A stretch of 64,000 nucleotides of DNA from Sinorhizobium glycinis (GTDB lineage Bacteria; Pseudomonadota; Alphaproteobacteria; Rhizobiales; Rhizobiaceae): the NCBI RefSeq assembly GCF_001651865.1, contig NZ_LPUX01000055.1, forward strand, positions 310,001 through 374,000. Direction: 5' to 3'. The position numbers and the translations under genes are program-made. Shown piece by piece: positions 27,349-36,842 of the stretch (within the stretch, counting starts at the first letter, position 1; each line of letters opens with the position of its first letter). The notes under the pieces are model-generated. The model was not told the DNA's origin and ran no database searches. It saw nothing but the letters and a program-made list of their open reading frames with translations.

Positions 27349-29145
27349 TCAGCTTTGGCTCTCCAGCGGTGCCTCGTGCTCATAGAGCTGGTCCATGCTG
27401 AGCGACGCCACTTCAGCAAGGCGCGCCCGGCTCCTGACCCGTCCGCCGCCAAGCACCACGACGTCATCGCAAAACGAGATCGTGCTTCGGTGATGGCTGA
27501 TGACGATCGTCGTGCGCCGGCCGGCCCGCAATTTCAATGTCTCGACGATCGCCGCTTCCGAGAGGCCATCCACGGCGTTCGTGGCCTCATCCAGAATGAG
27601 GATGGCCGGATCGCGCACCAGCGCCCTGGCGAGCGCGATGCGCTGGCGCTGCCCGGCCGAGAGGCTCGCCCCCCGATAGCCAACGACCGTCTGATAGCCT
27701 TCGGAGAGCTCTTCTATGAAGCCATGCGCCTCGGCAAGCTTCGCCGCGCGCTCGACTTCGGCAAGCGTGGCACTTTGGCCATAGGTGATATTCTCGAATA
27801 TGGTGCCGTCCACGAGTTCCAGGTCCTGGCTCGCAACGGCAATCTGGCGTCGCCAATGAGCAGGGTCGATCCGGTCGAGCGGCAGGCCATCGATGAGGAT
27901 GTGGCCTTCGTCCGGTTCCACGAACCGGCAAAGCAGATTGACGATGGTGGTCTTGCCCGCACCCGATCGCCCGATGATCGCCGTCGAACAACCGCCGCGT
28001 ATCTCGAACGTCGCCGAGCGCAGCACGACGGCACGGGAGCCGGAAGCCGGATATCTGAAGGTTACGCCGGCGAATGCGATCCCCTCGTTAATCCCTGCGA
28101 TCGGTTCGCTGCCGGAGGGCGGCTTCGGCTTGTCGGATGAATCCAGGAGCCAGCGCACTTCCTCAAGCGAGCCGCTCCAGCCCTGGATCTGGCTCCAGGA
28201 CATTTGCAGGGCCCGCACATGCGGTTGCAGCCGGTAGAGCAGAACGACGAAGGCGACGATCACCGGGAAGCTCACGCCCGCGAACCAGGCGCTGACGACC
28301 GCTGCCAGGAACAAGGCGGAATGCAGAACCTCCGTCAGCGGCGGCAGGATACCCTGTCGGGTTTGCAGCACGAAACCTGCGTGGCGCACGGAATCGGAAG
28401 CGGAATCGAACGCCGCCTTTTCGCGGTTTTCCTGACCGAAGACGCGGATCAGCCGTCCCGCATGAACGAGATGCAGCATCCGCGCCGCAAGATCGCTGTT
28501 GAAGGACGTCACCTTGCGGCTGGGGGCCTTGAGCGTGGCCGATAGTGCCGCGTGCGCCACCTGGACGACGATGAGGCCGAGCGCCACGAAGAGCGTCATC
28601 TGCCACGACAGGAGCAGCAGGAAAGCCAGGAGGATCACCGCGGCGGAGGCGTTCACCATGGCTGCGAGCACGGTCTGTATCGCGTCGGAGGCCCGCCACG
28701 ATTCATTTGAGATGATATTGAGCAACCGGCCGGGGTTCTGTTGCAGGAAGAACGGATAGCCTATGCGCAGGAGCTGATTGGCCAGAGCGCTGCGGATCGA
28801 ATGGCTCGCCTTCCCGTAGATGAAGTTGGTGAGTACGGTGTTTGCGAAGGCGATGACATTCTTCAGGACGATCAGCGCCAGGATCGCGGCCCCAAGCGCC
28901 ATCAGCCTGTCGCCATTATCCAGCCCGGATCCGACCTGGTGGAAGACCGCCGAGATGCCGCTTAGACCGGGCGAACCGTCGCTGCCCGCGATGATCCCGA
29001 GCATCGGGATGATGAGACCGATGCCGGCACCTTCGAGCGCCGCACTCGCGAGCCCGAGAACGACGACCAGTGGAAGCAGGCGCAATTGCCGCCCGAGCGT
29101 GTCACGCAGCAGCTGCAGGCCGGGCATGAGGAACCGCACCATCAT
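27349..29145 (-). CDS. msbA2: MsbA-like ABC exporter, fused permease-ATPase (MsbA2-like)
   Basis: A 598-residue half-transporter. Residues 1-330 hold six TM helices of an ABC_membrane domain (LPLVVVLGLASAALEGAG, then GIGLIIPMLGIIAG). Residues 350-590 are the ATPase with Walker A GRSGAGKTTIVNLL, signature LSAGQRQRIALARAL and Walker B ILILDEATNAVD. It should work as a homodimer exporting a lipid-linked saccharide or polysaccharide precursor. The start overlaps the preceding glycosyltransferase stop as ATGA, with GGAG upstream; a long upstream frame overlaps that gene and is not coding. The cluster with two GT2 genes and an acyltransferase matches the S. meliloti msbA2 locus needed for symbiosis, from memory. 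Confidence 0.88.
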   Translation of the reverse strand: MMVRFLMPGLQLLRDTLGRQLRLLPLVVVLGLASAALEGAGIGLIIPMLGIIAGSDGSPGLSGISAVFHQVGSGLDNGDRLMALGAAILALIVLKNVIAFANTVLTNFIYGKASHSIRSALANQLLRIGYPFFLQQNPGRLLNIISNESWRASDAIQTVLAAMVNASAAVILLAFLLLLSWQMTLFVALGLIVVQVAHAALSATLKAPSRKVTSFNSDLAARMLHLVHAGRLIRVFGQENREKAAFDSASDSVRHAGFVLQTRQGILPPLTEVLHSALFLAAVVSAWFAGVSFPVIVAFVVLLYRLQPHVRALQMSWSQIQGWSGSLEEVRWLLDSSDKPKPPSGSEPIAGINEGIAFAGVTFRYPASGSRAVVLRSATFEIRGGCSTAIIGRSGAGKTTIVNLLCRFVEPDEGHILIDGLPLDRIDPAHWRRQIAVASQDLELVDGTIFENITYGQSATLAEVERAAKLAEAHGFIEELSEGYQTVVGYRGASLSAGQRQRIALARALVRDPAILILDEATNAVDGLSEAAIVETLKLRAGRRTTIVISHHRSTISFCDDVVVLGGGRVRSRARLAEVASLSMDQLYEHEAPLESQS

Positions 29146-30179
29146 CGGCCTCGCTCCAGCCCGGGCGTCGTCTCGCCGATCGGCTGCAGTTCGGTCGGCG
29201 CGGCCCGGTTTGCGATGAGGAGATAGGCGAACTTCGCAGCGCCCAACAGGTTCATCGACACGATCGGCCAATGGGACAGTTGCAGCTCCGGATCGAACCG
29301 GGCGCCGCCGAAGACCTGGCCGCATGCCGATCTGACCGTCCAACAGAAATGCCGCAGCAGCCACGGCGCCTTGAAGAAGTGTTTCACACAAAGCGCTCCG
29401 TTGCCCAGGCTATAGCTTCGGTGGAGCTTCTCGATTGCAGCGCGGGAGGTTCGGCCGTGGCGATGGAAGACCGTCATGTCCGGTACGTATTCGACAGGAA
29501 TGCCGAGCTGGAAGGCACGTACGAGATAGTCGGTGTCCTCCGCGGAGTGCAGCGGCGCGCCCGCCCCGAAGCGCTCGTCGAAGCGGCCGATGAGCGCGGC
29601 GACGTCGCGATGCATCGTCATGTTGCAGCCCAACACGAAGCCGCCGGGATGGACGTCGCGTGTCAACCGGGCGGGTACCTTCGACCGTTTGATCGTGAAG
29701 GGCTGATCGCAAGGGTTGCCTAGTTCGACGCGACCGCCGCGGATGACACGCTGCCCGCCGTTTGCATAGTGCCGTTCCAGATCGCCGAGATACGTCCGGT
29801 CGATTTCGCAATCATCGTCGATGAAGACGAGGATCTGCCCACGGGCCCGTTCCATTCCCGCATTGCGCGCGGCGGCAAGGCCTGGACGCGGTTCAGTGAC
29901 AAGCGTGATTTTCATCCTCGATGCCACGGCGATTCGGCGCAACTCGGCCGGCGTGCCGTCCGTCGAGCCGTTGTCGACCACCACGAGCTCACTTGTTACC
30001 GCGCCATGGGCGTCGCACGCTGCCTCGATCGACCGGATGCAGGCTGCAAGGGCCCGTATGCGATCGCGCGTGCAGACGATGAAACTCGCGAACGGCCGGT
30101 GCCCGGCTGAAGCCGCCGGGGCAGCCACGCGTTTTGCCGCGGCTTCGACACGGGCTCGTTCTTGGACGTCGCGCGCCAT
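29142..30179 (-). CDS. Glycosyltransferase family 2
   Basis: A 345-residue GT-A enzyme. The catalytic core starts at about residue 28 with ASFIVCTRDRIRALAACI. ELVVVDNGSTDGTPAEL and ILVFIDDDCEIDRTYL carry the donor-binding Asp and the DDD metal motif. AEDTDYLVRAFQLG supplies the ED catalytic-base region. One hydrophobic stretch near residue 300 could anchor it to the membrane. ATG lies one base after the upstream gene's stop; earlier in-frame codons overlap that gene. The stop overlaps the exporter start, so the product probably builds the exporter's cargo. Sugar specificity unknown. Confidence 0.88.
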   Translation of the reverse strand: MARDVQERARVEAAAKRVAAPAASAGHRPFASFIVCTRDRIRALAACIRSIEAACDAHGAVTSELVVVDNGSTDGTPAELRRIAVASRMKITLVTEPRPGLAAARNAGMERARGQILVFIDDDCEIDRTYLGDLERHYANGGQRVIRGGRVELGNPCDQPFTIKRSKVPARLTRDVHPGGFVLGCNMTMHRDVAALIGRFDERFGAGAPLHSAEDTDYLVRAFQLGIPVEYVPDMTVFHRHGRTSRAAIEKLHRSYSLGNGALCVKHFFKAPWLLRHFCWTVRSACGQVFGGARFDPELQLSHWPIVSMNLLGAAKFAYLLIANRAAPTELQPIGETTPGLERGR

Positions 30180-30180
30180 T

Positions 30181-31284
30181 TCAGATCGTGCCATGCTGCG
30201 GTAGGACGCTTGCGGCCGGCACGGACTGCAGGTAGCGCGCCAGCGCGTCCATCCGCTCGGTGGCGGCGAGCGAAAGGCGGCTGCACCAGGGCGCACGAGC
30301 TCCGGCAAGCAGACCGTATCGTTCACGGCGCCGGATGAGCTGCCATTTCCGCGTTCGCGTCAGGAATTCGTGCGTGAGGTCCGGACGTTTCTCATCGGCG
30401 ATGAACTGGTAGAGAAAATAGAAGAAGCACAGGAGGCCGTCCTCATAGGCCCGGCGCGTCTCGGGCGGAAAAGCAGCGATCTTCCGTTCGAGCGAGACGA
30501 TGAATTCGCCAACAACTCGGATCGTCTCCTTCGTTACGTTGGCGCCGATCGCGCGGAGCGCACTTGCGTCGGCGAAAAGGCCATTCCGTTCGAGGTTTTC
30601 GGCGACGATCTTCAAGTGTGTCCGGCGCATCTGAAGCTGGTGCTTGCTCGTGACGCTGCCCTCATGGAGCCGGTAGGCGACCAGCGCCTCATCGATCATC
30701 ATCGTCGGAAAACGGTCGGCGATACGCCTGAACAGGTCGAAATCCTCGGCGTGCGGATAGGCTTTGTCATAGGCAAGCAAATCGTCCGGGATCACGCGTC
30801 GGTTGTAGATCACGGTCGAGTGGATGAAGATGGTGAAGAACATCGACAGGATACGCATGCTGCCCGGCCGGTAGATTGGACTAGGCTTGCCGCGGACGAT
30901 GCGATCGCCGATCAGCGTGTCGACCCCGGCGCCGCACAGCGCCAGTTCGGGTTGCTCGGCGAACAGCGCCACCTGCCGCGAAAGCCGCGACGGATAAGAG
31001 ACGTCGTCGGCATCCATCCGCGCGACAAGCTCGCCGCGAGCGAGCGCCAGGCCTTCGTTCAGGGTCGCTATGAGACCCCGGTTCTCCCGCGAACGAATGA
31101 AAATCCGGCGATCCGCCTCCCGATAGCGCTCGAGAACCTCGAGCGAACGATCGGTCGATCCGTCATCGATCGCGATGATCTCCAGATGTTCGTAGTCCTG
31201 GCGCAGGATGCTTTCGAGCGCTGCAGCGAGATAGGGTTCGCCGTTGTAGACGGGCAGCAGGACGGACACCAGGGGCGACGGCAT
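30181..31284 (-). CDS. Glycosyltransferase family 2
   Basis: A 367-residue GT2 enzyme. MPSPLVSVLLPVYNGEPYL opens the GT-A fold, IIAIDDGSTDRSLEVLERY carries the first Asp pair and LVARMDADDVSYPSRL is the DXD region. YPHAEDFDLFRRIADRF holds the ED motif. The C-terminal 120 residues are helical and may bind the acceptor. A start at 31311 would overlap the acyltransferase gene by 11 bases; neither start has a strong ribosome site. It is operonic with the next GT2 and the MsbA-like exporter. Acceptor and donor are not deducible. Confidence 0.87.
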   Translation of the reverse strand: MPSPLVSVLLPVYNGEPYLAAALESILRQDYEHLEIIAIDDGSTDRSLEVLERYREADRRIFIRSRENRGLIATLNEGLALARGELVARMDADDVSYPSRLSRQVALFAEQPELALCGAGVDTLIGDRIVRGKPSPIYRPGSMRILSMFFTIFIHSTVIYNRRVIPDDLLAYDKAYPHAEDFDLFRRIADRFPTMMIDEALVAYRLHEGSVTSKHQLQMRRTHLKIVAENLERNGLFADASALRAIGANVTKETIRVVGEFIVSLERKIAAFPPETRRAYEDGLLCFFYFLYQFIADEKRPDLTHEFLTRTRKWQLIRRRERYGLLAGARAPWCSRLSLAATERMDALARYLQSVPAASVLPQHGTI

Positions 31285-31300
31285 GGTTCGGCTCGCGTGT

Positions 31301-32500
31301 TTATTGAACATCAGAGGTCTGGAACACTTTGCTGCGGTCGGCCGCGGCTCGCGGCACAGCCGGTTGACCTTGGACTTCGATTTCCGCAGCGATCGGCCTG
31401 ATTGACTTGCCCCCGGCCGTCGAGGCGCTGCGTCTTCCTGGAGCAACGTACGGAAAATGCCGCTTCAGCGCATTCAGCGGCTTTTCGAAGGCGAGCCAGG
31501 ATATCGACGCGATTATCAAGGTGCCCGCGCCGGCGATGAGCAAGCGGCCGGGCCCCTGCTCGGAGACATTGACCGCTATCCAGGGCTGCGCCTCGACGAC
31601 AAAAGCCAGGACGATGGCGTGGTAAAGATAGATGCCGTAGCTGGCGCGGCCGAGCGCAGTCATCGGCGGACATTCGATGAAGCGGCCGAGATAGCCGCCG
31701 ATGCCCCGCGAGCAACTGCCCACCAGCATCGCCAGCGGCAAGAGAGGGAAGACTTCGAGGCCAATCCAGGCGAGCCACTCGAGCATCGGCGTCTTCGGCA
31801 CGGGCCTGAGCCACAAAAGGATCAAGGAGGCGGCCAGCAGTGGCATCAAGCTTTTCCGGGCCCATTGCGGCCAGGCTTCGCCTTTCGATCGATGTACCGC
31901 CAGGAGCCCGCCCGCCGCCAGCGCATCCATCGATGCCGGTGGCAGCAGATCGCGCGCCAGCGACGGCGTTCCGGTCAATGGCCAGTAGAAGCGGTAAGCC
32001 AGCGAGAATGCGATGACACCGACGCAAATTCCGGCAATCGAGCGCCGCGGCGCGATCAGGACGGCCAGCGGCCAAACGATGTAGAATTGCTCCTCGATGC
32101 TCAGGCTCCAGGTATGACAGAGAACCCAAGGCGTCCACTCGTTCTGCAGCGCGTACCAGAAGTTGGAAAGGTAGAGAGCGTGCCAGGCCAGCACTCCCTT
32201 CGAGCTTTCCAAACCGGTCAGCCATACGAAGCCGAGCACCGCGAAATAAGGAGGAAAGATGCGCAGCGCACGGCGTGCGTAGAAGGATTTGAGCGCTGTT
32301 GCCGGCTCGAAGCGGGCATCAGAGCGCGCTTCCAGCAGCAGCTGGGTAATCAGGAAACCGCTCAGGACGAAGAACAGCCGGACACCGATATGGCCCAAGT
32401 GGGATCCGTCGGCCGCGAAGAAATGCGCGTAGAGAACCAATGAAACGGCGATGGCCCTTAGGCCGTCCAGCTGCCGGTCGCGCGCAATCTGCATGAACAT
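31301..32500 (-). CDS. Acyltransferase family 3 (OafA/ExoZ-like)
   Basis: A 399-residue integral membrane protein with about ten TM helices. The N-terminal DRQLDGLRAIAVSLVLYAHF contains the R-x9/10-H signature of acyltransferase-3 enzymes, followed by GVRLFFVLSGFLITQLLL and FYARRALRIFPPYF. TWSLSIEEQFYIVWPL is the third family block. Such proteins move acetyl or other acyl groups onto extracytoplasmic glycans. It heads the msbA2-like block and probably acylates the glycan made by the two GT2 enzymes. A second ATG two codons in has a better spaced GGGGG ribosome site. Confidence 0.9.
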   Translation of the reverse strand: MFMQIARDRQLDGLRAIAVSLVLYAHFFAADGSHLGHIGVRLFFVLSGFLITQLLLEARSDARFEPATALKSFYARRALRIFPPYFAVLGFVWLTGLESSKGVLAWHALYLSNFWYALQNEWTPWVLCHTWSLSIEEQFYIVWPLAVLIAPRRSIAGICVGVIAFSLAYRFYWPLTGTPSLARDLLPPASMDALAAGGLLAVHRSKGEAWPQWARKSLMPLLAASLILLWLRPVPKTPMLEWLAWIGLEVFPLLPLAMLVGSCSRGIGGYLGRFIECPPMTALGRASYGIYLYHAIVLAFVVEAQPWIAVNVSEQGPGRLLIAGAGTLIIASISWLAFEKPLNALKRHFPYVAPGRRSASTAGGKSIRPIAAEIEVQGQPAVPRAAADRSKVFQTSDVQ

Positions 32501-32868
32501 CCCCCGAGTAAACCTTTGCGGGATTCTCCCCTGGTGGCATCACTCCCTGGGCCGGTATGATTTTTTGCCGCCGCTTCGCCAAGTGCTCTCGGAAGAGCGG
32601 TGAATTCAAATAGGTGAAAGATAGTCAACGCGGTTGCCGGCGAATGTATGCCCGAATAGGGCCAAACTTTGGCGCGCCTTCCGGAAGGATTCCCGCAAAC
32701 CCGAAGAACCAGAGGAAGTGTGTTGCATCCGCAACGAGGGATTATATCCAAGCTGAAGTCGATAAAGAGCCGCTACAATGTGGTTTCAGCTGCAAGAATC
32801 TTGGCCATACGCCAACTGAACTGCAGCCAGGTTACCTCAATTCGCCGCCTTAAGGCTCTGGCCGCCGC
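32501..32868. other. 368-bp intergenic region before the acyltransferase gene
   Basis: No supported gene. A small inverted repeat GTTGC-N4-GCAAC lies at 32722-32735. The promoter of the acyltransferase-exporter block should be here but is not clear by eye. Confidence 0.35.
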
Positions 32869-33696
32869 CTAAAAAGTCGGCGGCGTATTGATCCATAGAA
32901 GAATGGTCTCTCCATCGTGGCGGTTCGACCAGGCATGGCGGCGCCGGCTCTCGAAATAGAGGGAATCGCCCGGATGGAGATCATAGAACTGATCCCCGTC
33001 GAGCACGAACTCGACACGGCCGGAAAGCACATAGACGAACTCCTCGCCGTCGTGCCGGTAGGCCCCCTCGCTCGATGCGCCGGCCGCCAGCACGAAGCGG
33101 TGGCAGTCCATCTGGTTCTGGCCTTCGGCAAGCAGTTGCACCGTCACGCCCGGCGTCGTGCGCGGCCAATTGCGCCATTCGCCCGCGCGGACAAGCACCC
33201 GTGCCTGCAGTTCCTCCTCGCCTGAGAGGCTCGACACCGTCGTTCCGAAATATTCGGCAAGATTGTGCAGGACGGCAACCGAGACACCTTGGGACGTTCG
33301 CTCGAGCGTCGAGAGCACCGACGGCGCAATGCCGACGTCGCCAGCCACCTGTTCGAGCGTCTTGCCAGCGGCATGTCTGAGGCTCCGCAATTTTCGGCCC
33401 ACCTGGAGGTCGATATTGCTTTCCGATAATGCTGCAGGCCCGGGCTCGTCATTCGCGGTACTTTCGGCGTCCAGCGCCTCGCGTATTGCAGCCGGGTTGA
33501 GGCCACGCTCGGCGCGAAACCAGGAAATGCGCTTCAGTCGCGCCAGGTCCGCCTCAGTGTACTGCCGGTGGCCGGTCGCCGAACGCTCGGGCACAACCAG
33601 CCCCTGGGTTTCCCACAGACGCAGCGTCGAGGCCGAGACGCCGGCGAGCCTTGCCGCTTCGGCAACCTTGTAGCGAATATTGCCCGCCCCGCTCAT
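32869..33696 (-). CDS. Three-domain regulator: MerR HTH + XRE HTH + cupin
   Basis: A 275-residue regulator. Residues 8-75 form a MerR winged helix (VAEAARLAGVSASTLRLWE, then RQYTEADLARLKRISWF). Residues 98-155 form an XRE/Cro helix-turn-helix (KLRSLRHAAGKTLEQVAGD, then LSTLERTSQGVS). Residues 190-270 are a cupin_2 sensor (AYRHDGEEFVYVLSGRVEF, HPGDSLYFESRRRHAW). XRE-cupin regulators usually sense small metabolites or metals; an extra MerR DNA-binding domain is uncommon. It is divergent from gabT, so it likely controls gabT-gabD in response to GABA or a related amine. ATG is chosen over a TTG one codon upstream. Confidence 0.88.
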   Translation of the reverse strand: MSGAGNIRYKVAEAARLAGVSASTLRLWETQGLVVPERSATGHRQYTEADLARLKRISWFRAERGLNPAAIREALDAESTANDEPGPAALSESNIDLQVGRKLRSLRHAAGKTLEQVAGDVGIAPSVLSTLERTSQGVSVAVLHNLAEYFGTTVSSLSGEEELQARVLVRAGEWRNWPRTTPGVTVQLLAEGQNQMDCHRFVLAAGASSEGAYRHDGEEFVYVLSGRVEFVLDGDQFYDLHPGDSLYFESRRRHAWSNRHDGETILLWINTPPTF

Positions 33697-33872
33697 CAAT
33701 ACCTGTCCCTTCCGACGTCGAAGGCGACGCGATTCCGGGCCTTCCGTTGCTGCGGCAATCTACCCGGGAGCTTGGCCGATTTACAAGGAGCGGCCATTCG
33801 CTGCCGTGTTGTCTCGATCACCAAATTTGATTTGCTTTCCATTTAAAAAAATGTACCACTTCCGGAGAAAAG

Positions 33873-33889
33873 TTGCAGAAAAAATGCAA
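33873..33889. promoter_or_regulatory. Inverted repeat TTGCA-N7-TGCAA before gabT
   Basis: Perfect five-base arms lie 33-49 bp upstream of the gabT ATG in an A-rich leader. This is a possible operator for the divergent MerR/XRE/cupin regulator. Short arms make chance occurrence possible. Confidence 0.3.
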
Positions 33890-33921
33890 TATATCTACGA
33901 ACTCCAGACAGGACAGCGACG

Positions 33922-35190
33922 ATGACCAGCCTGACCGACCGCAAGAATGCCGCCATCTCCCGCGGTGTGGGAATGACGACGCAGATCTATGCCGAACGCG
34001 CCGAGAATGCCGAAATCTGGGACAAGGAAGGCAATCGCTACATCGATTTCGCCTCCGGAATCGCCGTCGTCAACACCGGCCACCGCCATCCGAAGGTGAT
34101 CGCTGCCGTCAAGGCGCAGCTCGATCGCTTCACCCACACCTGCCACCAGGTGGTCCCCTACGAGAACTACGTGCATCTGGCGGAACGCCTCAATGCGCTC
34201 GCCCCCGGCAAGTTCGCCAAGAAGACGATCTTCGTCACCACCGGCGCCGAGGCAGTCGAAAACGCCGTGAAGATCGCCCGCGCCGCCACTGGCCGCCAGG
34301 CCGTCGTCGCCTTTGGCGGCGGCTTCCACGGCCGCACCTTCATGGGCATGGCGCTGACCGGCAAGGTCGTGCCCTACAAGGTCGGCTTCGGCGCTATGCC
34401 GGCCGACGTGTTCCATGCCCCCTTCCCGATCGAACTCCACGGCGTCAGCGTCGAGCAGTCGCTCGCCGCGCTGAAGAAGCTCTTTGCCGCCGATGTCGAT
34501 CCCGGGCGCGTCGCGGCGATCATCCTTGAGCCGGTCCAGGGCGAAGGCGGCTTCTACCCCGCGCCGACCGCCTTCATGAAGGCGCTGCGCGAGATCTGCG
34601 ACCAGCACGGCATCCTGTTGATTGCCGACGAAGTCCAGACCGGCTTTGCCCGGACCGGCAAGCTCTTCGCGATGGAGCATCATGACGTCGCGCCGGATCT
34701 GATGACGATGGCGAAAAGCCTTGCCGGCGGCTTCCCGCTTGCCGCCGTGACGGGCCGCGCCGAGATCATGGACGCGCCGGGTCCGGGCGGGCTTGGGGGC
34801 ACCTATGGCGGCAACCCGATCGGCATCGCCGCAGCGCACGCCGTTCTCGACGTGATCGAGGAAGAACAGCTTTGCGAGCGCGCCAACCAGCTCGGCAATC
34901 GGCTGAAGCAGCGCCTTGCCGAGATCCGCGAGAAAGCCCCCGAGATTGCCGACATTCGCGGTCCCGGCTTCATGAATGCGGTCGAGTTCAACGACGCGAA
35001 AACGAACCTGCCGAGCGCCGAATTCGCCAACAAGGTCCGCCTCATTGCCCTCGAAAAAGGACTGATCCTGCTCACCTGCGGCGTCCACGGCAATGTCATC
35101 CGCTTCCTGGCGCCGATCACCATTCAGGACGAGGTTTTCGCCGAGGCCCTCGATGTCCTCGAAGCATCGATCTTCGAAGCGCGCGGTTGA
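33922..35190 (+). CDS. gabT: 4-aminobutyrate transaminase GabT
   Basis: A 422-residue class III PLP aminotransferase, the usual GabT length. EIWDKEGNRYIDFASGIAVV opens the fold, VTTGAEAVENAVKIARAAT binds the PLP phosphate, and LLIADEVQTGFARTG holds the Asp contacting the pyridine nitrogen. MTMAKSLAGG contains the Schiff-base lysine (K265). It converts GABA and 2-oxoglutarate to succinate semialdehyde and glutamate. gabD follows 124 bp downstream on the same strand. Other omega-amino acids could also be substrates. As I recall the same gene order occurs on S. meliloti pSymB. Confidence 0.93.
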   Translation: MTSLTDRKNAAISRGVGMTTQIYAERAENAEIWDKEGNRYIDFASGIAVVNTGHRHPKVIAAVKAQLDRFTHTCHQVVPYENYVHLAERLNALAPGKFAKKTIFVTTGAEAVENAVKIARAATGRQAVVAFGGGFHGRTFMGMALTGKVVPYKVGFGAMPADVFHAPFPIELHGVSVEQSLAALKKLFAADVDPGRVAAIILEPVQGEGGFYPAPTAFMKALREICDQHGILLIADEVQTGFARTGKLFAMEHHDVAPDLMTMAKSLAGGFPLAAVTGRAEIMDAPGPGGLGGTYGGNPIGIAAAHAVLDVIEEEQLCERANQLGNRLKQRLAEIREKAPEIADIRGPGFMNAVEFNDAKTNLPSAEFANKVRLIALEKGLILLTCGVHGNVIRFLAPITIQDEVFAEALDVLEASIFEARG

Positions 35191-35314
35191 CGTCAGGTCG
35201 GACGACCGCTATCGCGCTCGTCCGACCCCGTGGGGCGCGCACAGTCCTGCGCCCCTACCAAAGCAAAAGTGCGAGGCTTGCTGAGCCGTGGCGGGTCTCG
35301 CCGGAGGACGCGCC

Positions 35315-36790
35315 ATGGCCCTGACAACCGCACTTACCAAGCACCTTCGCGCGGCGGACCAGTTCGCGGCACTCGATCGGGTGGCCCGGGCCGCTGCCAC
35401 GTGGAGCGGCGAGACCTTCGATGTCTTCAATCCTTCCACCGGCGAATTGCTGGCGACGCTTCCGGACATGGGTATCGAAGACGCGCATGTCGCGATCGAT
35501 GCCGCCGCCAGGGCTCAACCGCTCTGGGCCGGCAGGCCTGCCAAGGATCGAAGCGCGATCCTGCGTCGCTGGCATGACCTGATCGTCGAGCATGTCGACG
35601 ATCTCGCCGCCATCCTGACGGCCGAGATGGGCAAGCCGCTCGTCGAGGCGAAGGGTGAGGTCCTGCATGCCGCCGCCTATGTCGAGTGGTATGCGGAGGA
35701 GGCGAAACGCGTCTATGGCGAGACCTTCCCCGCACCTGCCAACGACCGCCGCATGCTCGTCATCAAGCAGCCCGTCGGTGTCGTCGGCACGATCACGCCC
35801 TGGAATTTTCCCGCTTCGATGGTCGCCCGCAAGATTTCTCCGGCGCTCGCCGCCGGTTGCGCGATCGTCCTGAAGCCGGCCGAGCAAACGCCGCTCGTCG
35901 CCGGGGCGATGTTCGTGCTTGCCGAGAAGGCTGGCTTCCCCGCAGGCGTTCTCAATCTCCTCTATGCCTCGGAAGGGGCGCCGATCGGGCGCGAACTCTG
36001 CAGCAACCCCAAGGTCCGCAAGATCAGCTTCACCGGCTCCACCGAGGTCGGCCGGCTCTTGATGCGGCAATGTTCCGACCAGATCAAGAAGGTGAGCCTC
36101 GAACTGGGCGGCAATGCCCCCTTCATCGTCTTTGACGATGCGGACATCGACGAGGCGGTGGATGGGGCAATCCAGGCGAAGTTCCGCAATGCCGGCCAGA
36201 CCTGCGTCTCGGCAAACCGCGTCTACGTGCAATCGGCGGTACACGACGCTTTCGCAGAGAAATTCGTCACTCGGGTGCGCGAGCTTCGCGTCGGAGATGG
36301 ATTTTCGCCGGGTGCCATCATCGGCCCGATGATCGACGGCCACGCGATCGAGAAGATCGAGGCGCATGTGGCCGACGCGCTCGCCAAGGGCGCCGAACTG
36401 CGCTGCGGCGGCAAGCGGATCGGCACGAATGGCACCTTCTTCGAACCGACCGTGCTCACCGGCATCTCGCACGACATGCGCGCCGCCCAGGAGGAGACTT
36501 TCGGGCCGATCGCCCCGATCATCCGCTTCGAGACGGCCGAGCAGGTGGTCGCCGAAGCGAACGACACGATCTATGGCCTTGCCGCCTACTTCTATGCCGA
36601 GAACCTGAAGCGCGTCTGGCATGTGGCCGAGGCGCTGGAATACGGCATGGTCGGCATCAACACCGGCCGCATGTCTTCAGAGGCAGCCCCCTTCGGCGGC
36701 ATCAAGCAGTCCGGTATCGGCCGCGAAGGCTCGCGCCACGGTCTCGAGGACTATCTCGAGATGAAGTATCTCTGCATGGGCAATATCTGA
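35315..36790 (+). CDS. gabD: Succinate-semialdehyde dehydrogenase GabD
   Basis: A 491-residue aldehyde dehydrogenase of GabD size. The NAD(P) and catalytic blocks are complete: ITPWNFPASMVARKI (Asn), FTGSTEVGRLLM, LELGGNAPFIVF (general base E263) and GQTCVSANR (nucleophile C297). TFGPIAPIIRF lies near the end. It oxidises succinate semialdehyde to succinate, feeding the TCA cycle after GabT. GGAGG seven bases before this ATG fixes the start; a GTG 27 bases earlier is in frame but lacks one. Cofactor choice between NAD and NADP is not settled by eye. Confidence 0.93.
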   Translation: MALTTALTKHLRAADQFAALDRVARAAATWSGETFDVFNPSTGELLATLPDMGIEDAHVAIDAAARAQPLWAGRPAKDRSAILRRWHDLIVEHVDDLAAILTAEMGKPLVEAKGEVLHAAAYVEWYAEEAKRVYGETFPAPANDRRMLVIKQPVGVVGTITPWNFPASMVARKISPALAAGCAIVLKPAEQTPLVAGAMFVLAEKAGFPAGVLNLLYASEGAPIGRELCSNPKVRKISFTGSTEVGRLLMRQCSDQIKKVSLELGGNAPFIVFDDADIDEAVDGAIQAKFRNAGQTCVSANRVYVQSAVHDAFAEKFVTRVRELRVGDGFSPGAIIGPMIDGHAIEKIEAHVADALAKGAELRCGGKRIGTNGTFFEPTVLTGISHDMRAAQEETFGPIAPIIRFETAEQVVAEANDTIYGLAAYFYAENLKRVWHVAEALEYGMVGINTGRMSSEAAPFGGIKQSGIGREGSRHGLEDYLEMKYLCMGNI

Positions 36791-36842
36791 CCATGGGAAA
36801 GGGCCGTTGGCGGATGCGGTGATCGCCGCAACCCTACCAGCC

